A stretch of DNA of 64,000 nucleotides. Origin: Branchinecta lynchi. Lineage: Eukaryota; Arthropoda; Branchiopoda; Anostraca; Branchinectidae. The notes beneath the pieces are model-generated. The model saw only the letters and a list, made by a program, of their open reading frames with translations, was not told where the DNA came from and did not search any database. How positions within the stretch are numbered: position 1 is the stretch's first letter; the number at the start of each line of letters is the position of its first letter. Position numbers and translations under genes: made by a program. Location of the stretch: NCBI GenBank assembly GCA_023053575.1, contig JAKZAP010000007.1, forward strand, positions 14,599,508 through 14,663,507, written 5' to 3'. Below, piece by piece: positions 19,588 through 32,900 of this stretch.

Positions 19588-20046
19588 TCACCTGTGCTTC
19601 TCTCCTGGCTCTCTAAGCTTTCTGACAAACTGCAGCTCGCACTTATTGGAGAGACCATACTCCTGAATTTTCTTCTCATCACACCTCAGCTTCTCTCCCT
19701 CGAAAGCCAGCCAATAGGTTTTCCAAATATACTTCCAACTAACTTTTTTCTTAGCTCCATCTCTTTCTAGATCCAAGTCCCAAAACCTTTGGATGGATTT
19801 CTTCATGTCATGAACAGTTCCGTCTTTCGAGACTATGACCTCAAACTTTTTCCGGTCGAACCTCTTAACATTTATCTTCATGGCTTTTCCGTATTCGAAA
19901 GCAAGCTGTTGTTTGACCTCGTCCAGTGTGGGGTTTGGGCTTAGGGAGTTGAGATGGGGATCGCATTCGATAAGATTGGCGAGTGCGGATCTGAAGATAT
20001 TAGCGGCTTCGTTATGGGGAATAGGCTGCGCTTCATGTACCAAATC
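19588..20046 (-). CDS. SNRNP25: SNRNP25 coding exon 2 and stop
   Basis: Encodes DLVHEAQPIPHNEAANIF through to REPGEKHR and TGA, containing the whole ubiquitin-like domain. The acceptor is ATTTTTCCAG. Confidence 0.92.
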   Translation of the reverse strand, partial: DLVHEAQPIPHNEAANIFRSALANLIECDPHLNSLSPNPTLDEVKQQLAFEYGKAMKINVKRFDRKKFEVIVSKDGTVHDMKKSIQRFWDLDLERDGAKKKVSWKYIWKTYWLAFEGEKLRCDEKKIQEYGLSNKCELQFVRKLREPGEKHR

Positions 20047-20729
20047 CTGGAAAAATACAAAAGCTCTTAGGATATAGAAGGGTCAACGCATCAGACTCAA
20101 CAGAACAGACTTTCAGAATACTCTTGATGACAAATTCTCCTTGCTGATGCAAAATCGCCCTGTCTCCAGAGGAAGATCCGGAAGCGGTATCACATCTGCT
20201 CCCAAACATCACCGTGATTGGTTAACACAGGATTGAATTGTTGAGTTTGAGTCGTTAGTGCTACGTTTTCTCGTTCTTCCCGAGGATCACTGGCGTGTTT
20301 TGGACTTAGTCACATAGAGTATAGTCTTGATGACTATGTCCTTACCGATGCAAAATCTCCGGCCTCTCTGGGTAGCGGAAGAAAGGCAGAAGTGGTGTCA
20401 CTGCTGCTCTCAAAGATCGCGGTGATTGTTTGACACAGGATTTTAGTCGTTGAGTTTGAGTCGTTACGGAGACGCTTACTCCTTCTTCCTGGGGATCACT
20501 GGCATGTTTTGGACTTAGTCGTGAGTATTCAGAGGAGACGTTGCAGAGACAAAAGATGAGACGACATGCAGAACTCTCGTGAAGCTCGGGAATTACTAGC
20601 TCTATGCCATTCTAGCCACCGCCATCTCGCTTGTTTGATATATCTTATTTCCAGCTTATTTCAGATATAAAAAATTGAAAAGAAATCAAACCGAAAATTT
20701 AAAATACTCACTTTGTTCGTTGTGTTCAT
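19588..20729 (-). CDS. SNRNP25: U11/U12 small nuclear ribonucleoprotein 25 kDa protein
   Basis: Two coding exons (20712-20729 and 19588-20046) join in phase 0 (donor GTGAGT, acceptor TTTTTCCAG) to give 158 residues. The protein has the ubiquitin-like fold region of SNRNP25: the hallmark LDEVKQQLAFEYGKAMKINV, then VHDMKKSIQRFWDL, then VSWKYIWKTYWLAFEGEKL, and a C-terminal YGLSNKCELQFVRKL. These align throughout with the human protein (132 residues; EVNSQIALEYGQAMTV, ISWSYVWRTYHL, YGIRNRDEVSFIKKL). SNRNP25 is a subunit of the U11/U12 di-snRNP that recognises U12-type introns in the nucleus, so this animal probably keeps a minor spliceosome. The short first exon MNTTNK is inferred from splice phase and position. 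The gene is head to head with PPWD1. Confidence 0.9.
20117..20530. repeat. Tandem pair of about 207-bp repeats
   Basis: Two adjacent copies start with CTCTTGATGAC/GTCTTGATGAC (about 20120 and 20322). Each runs through GATGCAAAATC, TCGAGTTTGAGTCGTTA-like sequence, CTTCCTGGGGATCACTGGC or its variant, and TGTTTTGGACTTAGTC. A third copy is at 62738-62943. The pair fills much of SNRNP25 intron 1. Confidence 0.65.
20712..20729 (-). CDS. SNRNP25: SNRNP25 coding exon 1
   Basis: Only six codons (MNTTNK) followed by donor GTGAGT, in phase with exon 2. The ATG has A at -3. A TTTACAG acceptor-like sequence lies just upstream, so an extra leader exon is possible. Confidence 0.65.
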
Positions 20730-20922
20730 TGTGGATGTCTGTAAACAGTATTAAACACCGAAACAAACAGTCAAGTGATGAAGTAGCCTGGCTGCTCACT
20801 ACTCTTACAAAAACGTAATAGCTCTATGGAATAGGTTGACGCGTCCATTTCAAAATTCGGTTGACTTGTGGGCGGCTTTTAGTGACTTTCGTTCAGGTGA
20901 CCTTCTTGGACACAGTGCTACA
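20730..20922. promoter_or_regulatory. Probable bidirectional promoter, SNRNP25 and PPWD1
   Basis: Only 193 bp separate the start codons of two divergent genes. The interval carries a GC-box core GGGCGG at 20870-20875 and no TATA box near either start. Transcription start sites cannot be placed from sequence. Confidence 0.6.
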
Positions 20923-20992
20923 ATGAGTGATGAAGAAGATGTCATAGGACCACTGCCTTCTGAGGCTGCTCCTCCTGTCAAGAAGCGGAAAG
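20923..20992 (+). CDS. PPWD1: PPWD1 exon 1
   Basis: Encodes [20 protein letters not shown] then KRK, matching the human GPLPVEA...KKRKVLEFE region. It ends in phase 1 before GTGGGA. Confidence 0.9.
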
Positions 20993-23900
20993 GTGGGACT
21001 GAACCTTAGAACCAGGGGTGTCACTAGCCTTTTACCTTTGCTTTGCTTTTGGGGGAGGCCATCCAGTTTGTGCTGATGGACTAAATAATTTGCGGACAAG
21101 CAGCAATGGTGTACATTTCCCACCAGAATAGAACAGAACCGGTGTAAAACTATTTGCATCGCATCAGTTTAGACTAGACTAAAAATTTAACCTTCAAATT
21201 TAGGCTAAATTTGCATATTTAAATTCAATTATTCTGCTTTTCATTTTAGCTTTTGTAGAAAAGTGAAGCTTCCAACGACTGTACCCAGAACAAGTTAAAT
21301 TACGCGCCATAGGAAATTTGTTTTAAAACTGACATTTTTCTTTACAAACTTAGCTAAACCTACCATACAAGTTCTGCCTTTTAAAGTGTTTCTAACTCAC
21401 AAGAATGTGAATCCTAAAATGGCATCTAAATGAAACAGCTTTCTTCTCGATAGAAAACACTTCCATATGCTTAGCTGGCAGAATTATGTGTAGAACTAAC
21501 TAAAAACTAACCGCCAAATTTTTTTTTAATCTGCCTTTTTTTTTTACCTTAAAATTACCTTAAATCGCACTGGCCGGCGAATAAGGTTGGGTGAACATCC
21601 TGTAGATTCGAAAATTTTTTCAAGAAAAATTTTATATATACAGGAGTCCTGAGTGAAGCCGCCACCCTAAACTCCTATTTTTGGGAAATGACTTAGGGAA
21701 AAAGAGGTTGAGATAAAAGAAGGTTGAGATAAAATTCAGTGGAGTATCCTGAAAGGAAGCTTAGAACCTTCACTTTCTGCTGGTACCATAGTTTACTTGT
21801 AATTGTTCAAGACTAAGCTGGAGAACACGAAAGAATATAGGCACCCAAGTGATCATGAAGTTGCCCACTTTGCTGAAAATAGCATTTTGCTACATGGTGA
21901 AGTTAGAGGCCAGCTGTATGGTCAGAGAGGTTCCTTGACCTTTTGAAAATAACAAAATTTGCTGTTTTCTTGGAATTTGCATGATTTTTCTGGGGGTGGC
22001 AGCTTCATGATCCAAGGTGGCAGGATCATGTACCATGGCCAATTGGGGGGTGGGCGGTGCCATAGTAAGGGCAGCTTCATGCAAAACTCCTGTACCTACC
22101 ATGCAAGTTCTAGCTTTTAATGTGTTTGAAACCCCAAGAATTTCAAATTTTACAGAAATGGCAATGCTGAGATTTATTCAGTAAATATGGCAACAAATAT
22201 TATGTTGTCTAGCATGAGCTTTCTATCAAGGCCCAGTTACACATTTGGTAAGTGTTGAGGCTGGAAAGAAATGGTGGAATTGCATGTATATATTTCATTT
22301 ACAGCGGTGTTGCAACTATCAAGCTATCCTGGAGTTCGGTGCTGTATTTTGGTTATTACAGTTTAGCTGTTTATTCATGAACAAAGTACCTACCTACCCT
22401 ACTAGCCACAGTATAGTAGGCCCTGGCTGGGCCCTGGCTCTGAGTCTGACATACTAAAATCAGTATAACCGTAGGCATGTCATATATAGGCAAGGCATAG
22501 GCCATTATAAAAATAAAGAGTAATTGAATAAAGAACATAGAAAAAACTTTGTTAGCAATTCGTCATAAGAACATGATGCAACAACCATCTCTGTGCAGCC
22601 TCTGTGGGCTCTTGTAATTTTGATAGCTTGTGTGCTGTACTCTTATGCATTAACAAAGTTTTCTATGCTGTCACTTAATCTCTTATGGTAGGTTTGACAG
22701 AGAATACGAATTATCTCAGCTACGGCTGGTACACATCTGGAAATAACAAAAAGGCTGACTGTGCCTGTAGCAGCACTCTGTCAGTGCTCAGGTGTCACTG
22801 TTAGGCCTGGGCCATGGCACTGGTACCACCTTTACCCTAACCTAAGTTTTCCTTCTAGTTTTGGAGTTTGAGAGCCTCTATCTTGGAAATTTGCCCACGT
22901 CTGAGATGTATGAAAAAAGTTTCATGCACAGAGATGTTGTTACTCACATTGTAATAACAAGGTAAGAAGATCAATTAAAGCTTTTTATTGGTTAGCTGAG
23001 ACAATATCTAATATACTCCTGCCAAAACCTTTCCTTCTCTTTTTTCCTATAGATTTTTTTTTTCATGCTAGGTAATGTGTCTAGGCTGGTTTGAATCTTG
23101 GGAATGCTGCCTTCTTATTAGCCAGCTATCAGGGGTTGCAGTTGCACTGTAGGAACTCTTATAAGGTTCAACAGGAGGATGTGCAATTTCAACAGATAAC
23201 ACTCGGAAGATCTCTTATTATTGCATAATATCTGTTTCGCGAGTGTTTAAGTCTTATGTTTCCATAAACACAATAGTAAACATGGTTTTTAGAATTTTAC
23301 TTCTATAAGTAGGCTAACATTCTTTTGTTACTTTTACAGAATTTTACATAATATTATAAAATTCTATAATATTTCTGTTACAGAAATATTCTGTAACAGA
23401 ATCAGACATACATCCAAAGTGTGTCAGAACATCCGGAGCAATGCTCATCTTTGTTTATGTAAATTTTTGCCATAGAAGTCTTTGTTGCAGTCAAAGACTG
23501 TCATCCCATACTCATTCATGGCACACACCCTGGTCTGCCTTGTACATACTGTGTGACTTATTTTGCTCTTCACAGGACTGACTTTCTCATTACTGCGAGC
23601 TGTGATGGGCACATCAAGTTTTGGAAAAAACAAGATGAAGGAATCGAATTTGTTAAGCATTTCCGGGCGCATCTTGGAATCATACAAAACCTTGCAGTTG
23701 ATGCTGCTGGTAAATACCTAGCTTCAGTCTCTACTGATAAGTCCCTGAAAGTTTTTGACATTGTCAATTTTGGTAAGTAGCAAGTCAGCTTTGTTAACGG
23801 TAGACTAGACATCGTAAGAGGTGGGGGGGACCAACTTGACCACTCTTCGCTCTTGCATTTAAAGCAGAGCTGAATTCCTACACTATCCTTTTTTGTTATT

Positions 23901-26900
23901 TTGTAGTACTTCTCTTTGTCTCTAGCCGAATGTCCCATCTAGTTTCTTTAACTGCCCTTCGATGTGGACACCGTCGTAGTTGCTAGTTCGCTTGGTTAAC
24001 TGATAATGATGTAGAATTGCCGCGCAGGCCAGACCCGGAAGTACATTTTGACATTACCTCCGTCATGCAACCGGGAATACAGAATACTCTCCGCTAGAGC
24101 GTAAGCTGTTTGAGAAAATACAAGAAACAGGTCCTGTTTTGTTCTCGGGTGCAAGAGTACAATATAATTGTAACTGTGTTCGTTTCACTCGGGGCTGTCT
24201 CTGTTTTTTCCTCACCGATGTTCGGCTCTTATCCTTTTCCGCGTTTTTGATCTCACCGTTGACATCGCTAAAACCTGCCTCCCCAGCCTGCCTTCCGCAC
24301 TGGTTAGAACTAACCAGGCACTGGTTAGTCCGAAAACTGGTTATAGGATCGAGGAGCAGTCACCGATGGATGCAAAAACACATTACAAGAGCATCGGTGA
24401 GCAGTTACTGGACAACGAATGTAGATGGGGTACGAGTCAGAAGACCTTAAGTATTTTCTTTTCTCAGACATGATCAATATGATGAAACTCGATTACATAC
24501 CTGGAACATGCGACTGGATACACAAGGAAGGAGATGCACTGATCGCATTGGCAGTGTAAGTCTTTCTGATCCAGTCTGTTCGTTGTTACATTTGCTCTCA
24601 GCCCTTCCTTTCCATGCCAGGTAAACGTTGAAGTCGGGACCCAGCTGGAGTTAGTTCCATAAAATAGTTCCAGTTAGTTCCCATAGTTAGTTCCAGTTTC
24701 CATAAATCCACAAAACCTCTTGATATCTTGTTTCTTCCCCACCCATCTACAGACACAGGGCGTCGTTTAGTGTAGGTGTGGATGTTGATAGGGGAGGGGG
24801 GGGGGGGGGGTCAGAGCTTCTCATTTAGTGTTAATGTTTTGAACACTACTTGAGCAGTTTAAAACGTATGCCACTGGAAAACTTTGATCTGTTCGGAGCG
24901 GGTGAAAGAAGTTTAGAAAGATTCACCTTCAGGTGCGATTTAGTCACTATGGTATCCCGTACGGAAATTCCCCGCCTGAAATCGACCCAGACAAAATGAA
25001 CAGATTTCAGCACGATTTCAAGTTAGTTTCTTCCTCAGATTGACTTGAATTTCGGGTTTCGAGCAGTTCAGGCGGGAAATTTCCGTACGGAGTAACTTAG
25101 GTAATGTACTCAAGTTCAAAGTCTTTGAATCATACATAGAATGGACAATGTTGCAGTTGCCAAAGCAGTAATGCAAAAAACTTAGCTACTACTTTTGGTG
25201 ATTTAATCATTTGACCGTTGCTCTTATGAATGTGGAACAGTTGCCATGTTATATATGCCATGTTCGGTGGTAGACTTCAGATTCTCCAACTGACAAGGAT
25301 TTCCACTGCTGTCTAATCTATTGCCATCGAACCCTGCTGCCTAATCTATCATGTTCCATTCCGTTCAGTAGCTTGGGGAATTTTGCGTCACCCAGCAACT
25401 CAGACACAACTTATTTTTCAAGCGCCTACTATTGGAAATCGGAAATCTGTACTTTGTAAAGAGAATAGAGGGATTAGTGTCATATCAACATCAGCGTTAT
25501 TCATCTGTCAACATCAGTGTTATTCAAATGAGAAAATACTTCAGAGGTTTATCGCGATCAGAGACGAAAGTGACCGACAGTTATAACCTAGCTTAACGAA
25601 GAGACGAAATAAGTCCCAAAGATTTCCAACCAACATCGTTAAGTTATGAGAAGAAAACACGGTTAATTACTATGGAAGCAAGGGGCTCCGGAGGAATGAG
25701 ACCCACCAAAGGCTTAACTATAGCCTAACCATTAGTTGCGTTTTTTTTAATCTTAATTCTCCCCGCAGTTTTCGCGTCTTTTACTATTGAGATGAAGCCA
25801 TTTCTCCTTCTTTTTCATTTTTGTCAGAATCGAGAACGGGTAAAGCTTCGCAAATCTGCAGAATCAGAAGTTGCTTCGGCAGTGACATATATTCTGGTTC
25901 CTCTCTAATTGGTTAACAAAGGGCGGATGGTCGATCCGTAAAAACAGATACCTAACTGTTGGCTAAATTTGTGTTTTTGTCAGAAACGAGTACTGAAATC
26001 GAGAATAGCAAAAACGATAATTTGTACGATAATCGAGAATAAAGAAGTGAGAATTCCGAGCGAAAAGGCAACCGTCATGATATCCAAGTACACAAGCATT
26101 CTCCTAGTGATCTTTTTTACAGAGCAGAGTCAGAGACACCAAAGCTTCACATCTATGACGCACAAGGGACTAACACACCTATTAAAACATTGGAAAGATT
26201 GCATGTGAAGCCAGTCAGTGTGATAAGGGTAAGTAGGTTTGCTATTTCCGTTCATTAAGCATTGTCCAAATAGGTGAAATAAGCTGAATAGCGTATACGC
26301 GTTGTTTACGTCTTTTACACATACGCCTGTTCAGATAGGAATCTCTTATCAATGCAGGGTTCGGTGTTGCCACGCTGATACAGTTTTTCGAGTTTCTAAA
26401 GATCAGAAAAAGTGTTCTTAGTAGTATTTGAAGTACACGAGTACAATTTGACGCCCATTATACTGTAACAAGCTTTTAAATCTACGGACGGACAGCATTC
26501 GTCCTCGAACTAGCAATAAGCAGTCATAATAGAACAAAACTTGTTCTTTTGAAGAAAAGTTGTTTCTTCAGCTTCGAGGAAAGTGGATCTTTATTCCTTC
26601 CCGTTATAAGTGACGACGCTGCTCCTTTCCGCCCGCTGGCGGAACTAACAAAGTGATCTAAATGGCCCTGCATACGAGAGATTAGTCTATTCTCCTTATT
26701 CACCTTATTACAGCGCGCTCCGAGGAAAAGAGGAATCTGTAATAAACGTTATACGCCGTAATACACCTTATAACACCTATTTGAACAATGCATTAGAGCA
26801 CAGTTCGCAAGAAGCCTTAGACGGATTTTGGGAGACACTGTTGCTTAGTCGGACCATCACGGCACAACCTGAGGTTCATCGTATTTGCTAGGGTTAAGTG

Positions 26901-29900
26901 CGGATTGGAAATACGTTTTGAAATCGGGATTTTCGAACTGAGGTCAAAGGATGACCGGTCTCCCTGCTGTGGTTGGAAGTTATAGTATATGTAATATATA
27001 TTATTATAGTATATATAATAATAATAATAATAATATAACTGCAGTAAAAAAGGCTTTCGCCTCTGTTAATTTCTCGAGACACTGCGTACACTAAATTCAA
27101 TTTCAGCCAGGTGTCGATCCACGCCTGCTTTAAACTGATTGATATTTTCGGCATTTACGACATTTTCGGGGAGATTATTCCAGTATTCGACTATCCGGTT
27201 TTTGAAGCTCCATTTTCCAATGTCTTTTCGGAATTTCTCACCACGAATTTTCATGCTACTGAGATCGTTGTGATTGAAAGTGAGGACATCATCAGGCCTT
27301 ATGTTATCATAGTAACTATGACAAATCTTAAAAGTTTCAATCAAATCACCTCGGAGAAGTCTATAAGATAAACTGGGTAATCGTAATTTAAGTCGATGTT
27401 CATAAGGCAGATGGCGAATGGCTGGCACTGTTTTTGTTGCTCGTCTCTGAACTTGATCAATGGCGATGATGTCCTTGTTATAGAAGGGCCTCGTTGTTAC
27501 GTGGCAACATAAGTTAGGTCTCAGCTAGGATACGGTAGGTTACTCTTCTCAACATGGTTATTCTTTCGTTCTCAGGCTTGTTATCGACCAAGTCTCCCTT
27601 GTCCTACGTTGTGAGAAAGTGGGACCTTGGACCGCCCCCCTCCTGGAACACCTTGTATCATACGCTTATGTTATTGTTTTTTTACTTTTCAGCACAATCC
27701 AAAGCACCAAATAGTCGCATCCTTTGATAAGCAAGGTCTTATCGAGTATTGGACGGGGGTGAGGACGGACTTCGAATTCCCGAAAAATGTGCAGTTCAGT
27801 TCAAAGTTAGACACCGACCTCTTTGAACTAGCCAAAAACAAGACTTACGCTATCTCCGTTTGCTACTCTCCTAATGGACAAAATATGGCAGTCTACGGAG
27901 CGGATAGGAAGGTATGGTATAGGGCAATGTTAAGGAATGTTCCGATTGGCTAATGCTGAACGACGTCAGATCGGATTTCAATGACCTAAAGACACTTTCG
28001 GTTTCCCAGACAGCAATAGTGGATGTGATTTTATCTACTGGGCTTGGTTCGAAACTAGCCAATCAGAATATTCCTCAATATTCCCCAAAATAATCTGATT
28101 GGATCGTACCCTCAAAAGTTGAACTGGTTTCAACTTGGGTGCGAGACTAGCTGGTATCCGAAACTGGCACCAGTATCAGTTGAGAACGGCACAAACCAGC
28201 TAATTCTCGGTCTCAGAGCGATTTCTGGAACTGGCTGGTACCGATTATTAGCTAAAAACCCGTTGTGAATGGGCCTTTAAGAGCACTCGGGGCGAATTTT
28301 ACTATTCTGTTTCTTAATGATATTTTATTTTTAATTTGTCGTACCAACCGTAAGATCAGGGAGTACACTGTCAGAAGTTTCATAACAGAAACCCAAGGAT
28401 GCGCAGATACAACAGATAACACTTAGGATGTTGGCTGTTATGTTTTTCAAAACGTTATGCATTAAAACGGTATGCATAAAAGTCATTGCCATGAAGAGCC
28501 GAAAAGTATTTGCTGACTTTTTCGATATCATGTTGACAAACAAAAATGTCATAAGATGTTTTTTTTCGGAGGTCTTTCGGCTCTTTTTGTATACATAACG
28601 TTTTAAAGCGTAACATTTGAAAAACATAACAGCTACCATCGTAAGTGATATCTGTTGAAACCGCGCATCCTCGTGTTACCGGTTATAGTACTTACGACAG
28701 GGTATAGATAGAGAGCAGAATACTGAACAAAACGTCCTACCCAGAACAAGCAATCCTTTTTTTCTTCACACTGAATATCTAAATAATGGAAAGAAAACAA
28801 TGAAACAAATAGAGAAAGAACCCCTACAGGGGTGGTTACTTGGTTCCGATAACTTTGAGAAGACGGCAGCTTCAAGGGTGTCAATTAAACTGTATTTCTC
28901 GCGAAGCTTCCCATTCGTTGTCCAATGTAGACACGAACGAGAATCTTTGGGTATTAAACAATCCATTAGTAAACAATAAAACTTATTATATTTGACGGTA
29001 CAAAACGGATAAGTCAGCTGGATTTTATTAGAGAGGACCCTTGCCAAGAAGGGCCGAAATATAGCTCTAATAAAATGTAGCTGACTTATCTGTTTTGCAC
29101 CGTCAAATATGATTCGCAGTCAGCTTGGGCTGAAGGACCATCTATAATGCCGTACCTATTGCTGCTGACCTGGCAACAGAACAGAGCCTCGTTTTTGTTG
29201 CATGCTGCAGGTCTACTTCTCGGCCGATTCCGGACTGATTCTTTCTACATCCGTTTTTGCACTGCAGCGCTTCCGAGGAAGACGGCAGTGCTTCTCGAGA
29301 ATCACGGACTTGCTCCCCGACCAAGTCCGTGCTTCCCTGCAAGATGCTGCAGCGCTGCCGCTTCAACCAAGAAGAAAGCGAATCCAAAAACGCACATTAT
29401 GCAAAAGCAAAGAAGTGCTGCAGCAGCGATGCGGCAGCGCTATTGTAACAAAAACGAGGCTCAGGCTTCTTCACAAACTATCAACAAAATCAGCAGTGGT
29501 ATTACGAACATTTCTCTACTGCATGAGAGTTCAGCGTGTTCCTGACCAACTGAGGAAATCATCTCGAACATGTTTTCTCTGAATCTTCTCTTTTGTTGTG
29601 TTGCGAGAGCAACACTTTGGTTTTGTCCTCGTTTTTTTTGTTTTTTTTTTTTTTTTTTCCTATGACTCCGATTTCATTTTATTCCTGGTAACTGAGAAGG
29701 GTCTAACCTGTGCGGTTTTTACGGAAAGTGTGGACCTTAGGCCGGATTGATGAATATGACATTACATTTTGGAAAGCTCCGTAGAACTCTTGCCTGGGGC
29801 CAATAAGGATGGTTTTTGCTTGTCATCGAGCCAGAGCCTACGGTTTGCGAAGTGAAGTGGAGTTGTATAGCCTATGTCAGAGAGGACTATCTGAAGTTGT

Positions 29901-32900
29901 GTAGCGAACCTTTCGTTTCATCAAAAGATGTTTCTGCTTTCGAGTGGAAAGCTCCGTTCTAGCACGCAAGCAGGCAGGCACCAGTTTCAAATTGAAGATG
30001 GACTAAAATCTATAAGTGTTAAATATATGCGGCAGTTACCCGGCCCCACAGCCAACATATCTTCTTTGAGTGATAAATAGAAAAATCTACAGAGACAAAA
30101 AAGTGGCTTTTTCCCACGGGTCCGAAAGTGCTGCCATCTATTGTTTATGTCCATGTCTGCGACGATTTCAGCTGAGTTTATAATTTTTTTTTTTTTGCAC
30201 TTTGGTTTGTGGTAGAGTAACGGTATCAGATGTGCCTCTTAAACTTTAAAAGTTCTCTCATTGCTAAAGAAACTAGAGCTTATCCTTTGCTCCTTTCTAA
30301 GTCGTGACGTTAGAAAGTTGGCCTACGGCAAAAAAGTCAACTTTTGAACTAAGACAGGTAGAATTTTTTTTTCGACGGCAATCGATAGCCATTGATGAGC
30401 CGATCAAAGTATATGCCATCCATTTTTTGGTACAAAAATTCCTTCATGAGATACACCAGTTTGAAAATTTCAAAGGGGTTGACAACTTCATAGTAAGGTA
30501 CATTGAAACCAAAAATAGGCGATACCAGTTATGATACATATAGGGGACTTTTAAGCAACAGTCGACTGTTAGCCCATAATCATCTTCGGTAATGAGGGGT
30601 TTGCAGCTTTTGCTTGTTGGTATACCTGTTATTTGTTTCCGGTGTATTCGATGGTAAGAACAATTTGGTTCCCAATGGTAAGATATGCAAGGGACTTGTA
30701 AGTAATAATCGGCTGTTATGCTACAATCATCTTCTGCGATGATGGGTTTGCAGCTTTTGCTACCTGGTGTACCCATTATTTGTTTCCGGTTAACTTAATG
30801 TATATCACGGGAGAGGGACTTGTAAGTAGGAATCGGTTCACGAGGGGCTAGGAATTTTTGCAAATGGGTGCACATTGTATTCGATTTCTATAAATCAGAC
30901 GGTAAGAAAGTTTGTGTCGATGGTCTATCAATGTAACCGAGGATTAACTGTTTACACAACGGATACAAACGAAAATGTAAAGCAATGAGGTAGTTTCATA
31001 ATAATTAATAGTGTCATCTATAGTATTTTAATCCTGAAAAGTTACGGATAGCTTTCTATTACCAACTAGATTATATAAGATATTGTTCCAAGTTTTCATC
31101 CGTCACGATGTCTACGATTGAAAAGGATAAAATACAACTGACTGCAAAGCTAATTTAGTCCCTTCTTCCTATATTATTTTGTTGTTGTTTTTACAACGCT
31201 GAAGAATACCTTTTGATCATATGATTATTTTTTTTAGAACATCCCGTTTAAAAAGCTTATGCTATAATCATCTTCAGCGATGAGGGGCTTGCAACTTTTG
31301 ATAGCTGGTATATCCATTATTTGTTTCCGGTGAATTTGATGTCAATCACAGGAGACGAACTTGTAAGTAAGAATCGGTTCACGAGAGGCTAGAAATTTTT
31401 GAAAATTGGTGCACATTGTATTCGATTTCTGTAAATATGACAGTAAGAAAGTTTGTATCGATGGTCTATCGCTATAACCTAGGATTAACTGTTTACGCAA
31501 CGGGTACAAACGATACGGTAATGTAAAACAATAAGGTAATTTTGTAATAATTAATAGTGTCATCTATGGCATTTTAATCCTGAAAAGTTACGGATAGCTT
31601 TATAATATCAACTAGATTGTATAAGATATTGTTCCAAGTTTTCATCCGTCACGATATCTACGATTGAAAAGGATAAAGTTCAACTTCGACTGCAATCGAT
31701 AGCCGCTGATGAGCTGATCAAAGTATATGACATCCATTTTTTGGTAGAAAAATTCCTTTATGAGATACACCAGTTTGAAAGTTTCAAGGGGTTGACAACT
31801 TCAGTAGTAAGGTACACACTGAAACCCAAAATAGGCGATACCAGTTGTGAGACATTTAGGGGATTTGTACGCAACAGGCAACTGTTAGCTCATAATCATC
31901 TTCGGCAATGAGGGGTTTGCAGCTCTCGCTAGTTGGCGTACCTGTCATTTGATGAACAATTTGGTTCCCAAATGTAAAACATGCAAGGGACTTGTAAGTA
32001 ATAATCGGCTGTTATGCTAGACAAATCTTCAGCGATGAGGGGTTTGCAACTTTTGCTAGTCGGTATACCCATTATTTTTATCCGGTGAACTTGATGTCTA
32101 TCACGGGAAAGGGACTTGTCAGTAGAATCGGTGCACGAGGGGCTAGAAATAGTGCAAATTGTTGCACATTGTATTCGATTTATATAAATCTGACGGTAAG
32201 AAAGTTTGTATCGTTGGTCTATCGCTGTAACCTAGGATTTACTGTTAACGCAACGAGTACAAACGATACTGTAATGTAAAACAAGGTAGTTTCGTAATAA
32301 TTAATAGTGTCATCTATGGTATTTTAATCCTAAAAAGTTACGGATAGCTTTATAATACCAACTAGATTATATAGGATATTATTCCAAGTTTTCATCCGTC
32401 ACGATGTCTACGATTGAAAAGGATAAAGTTCAACTGACTGCAAAGTCAATTTAGTCCCTTTTTCCGATATGCTTTTGTTGTGGTTAGGGCAATCGATAGC
32501 CCTTGAAGAGCTGATCAAAATATATGCCATCAAATTTTCTGAACAAAAATCCTTCATGAGATAAGCCAGTTTGAAAGTTTCAAGGGGTTGACAACTTCAG
32601 GAGTAAGGTACACACTGAAACCAAAAATAGGCGATACCAGTTGTGAGACATGTAAGGGACTTGTAAGCAACATTCGACTGTAAGCAACAGTCGACTGTTA
32701 GCTCATAGTCATCTTCGGCAACGAGGAGTTTGCAGCTTTTGCTAGTTTGTATACCTGTTATTTGTCTCAGGTGTATTCGATGGTAAGAACAATTTTGTTC
32801 CCAATTGTAAGACATGCATGGGACTTGTAAGTAATAATCGGCTTTTATGCTATAATCATCTTCAGCGATGAGGGGTTTGCAACTTTTGATAGCTGGTGCA

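Noticed and set aside
20923..21003. Alternative PPWD1 exon 1 reading through the GTGGGA donor
   Set aside because: Read-through gives a stop within a few codons (TAG at 21007-21009), whereas splicing to 22859 gives the conserved KRKVLEFE junction.
27111..27371. Plus-strand ORF in PPWD1 intron 5
   Set aside because: It is antisense to the non-LTR reverse transcriptase fragment, which has clear motifs on the minus strand.
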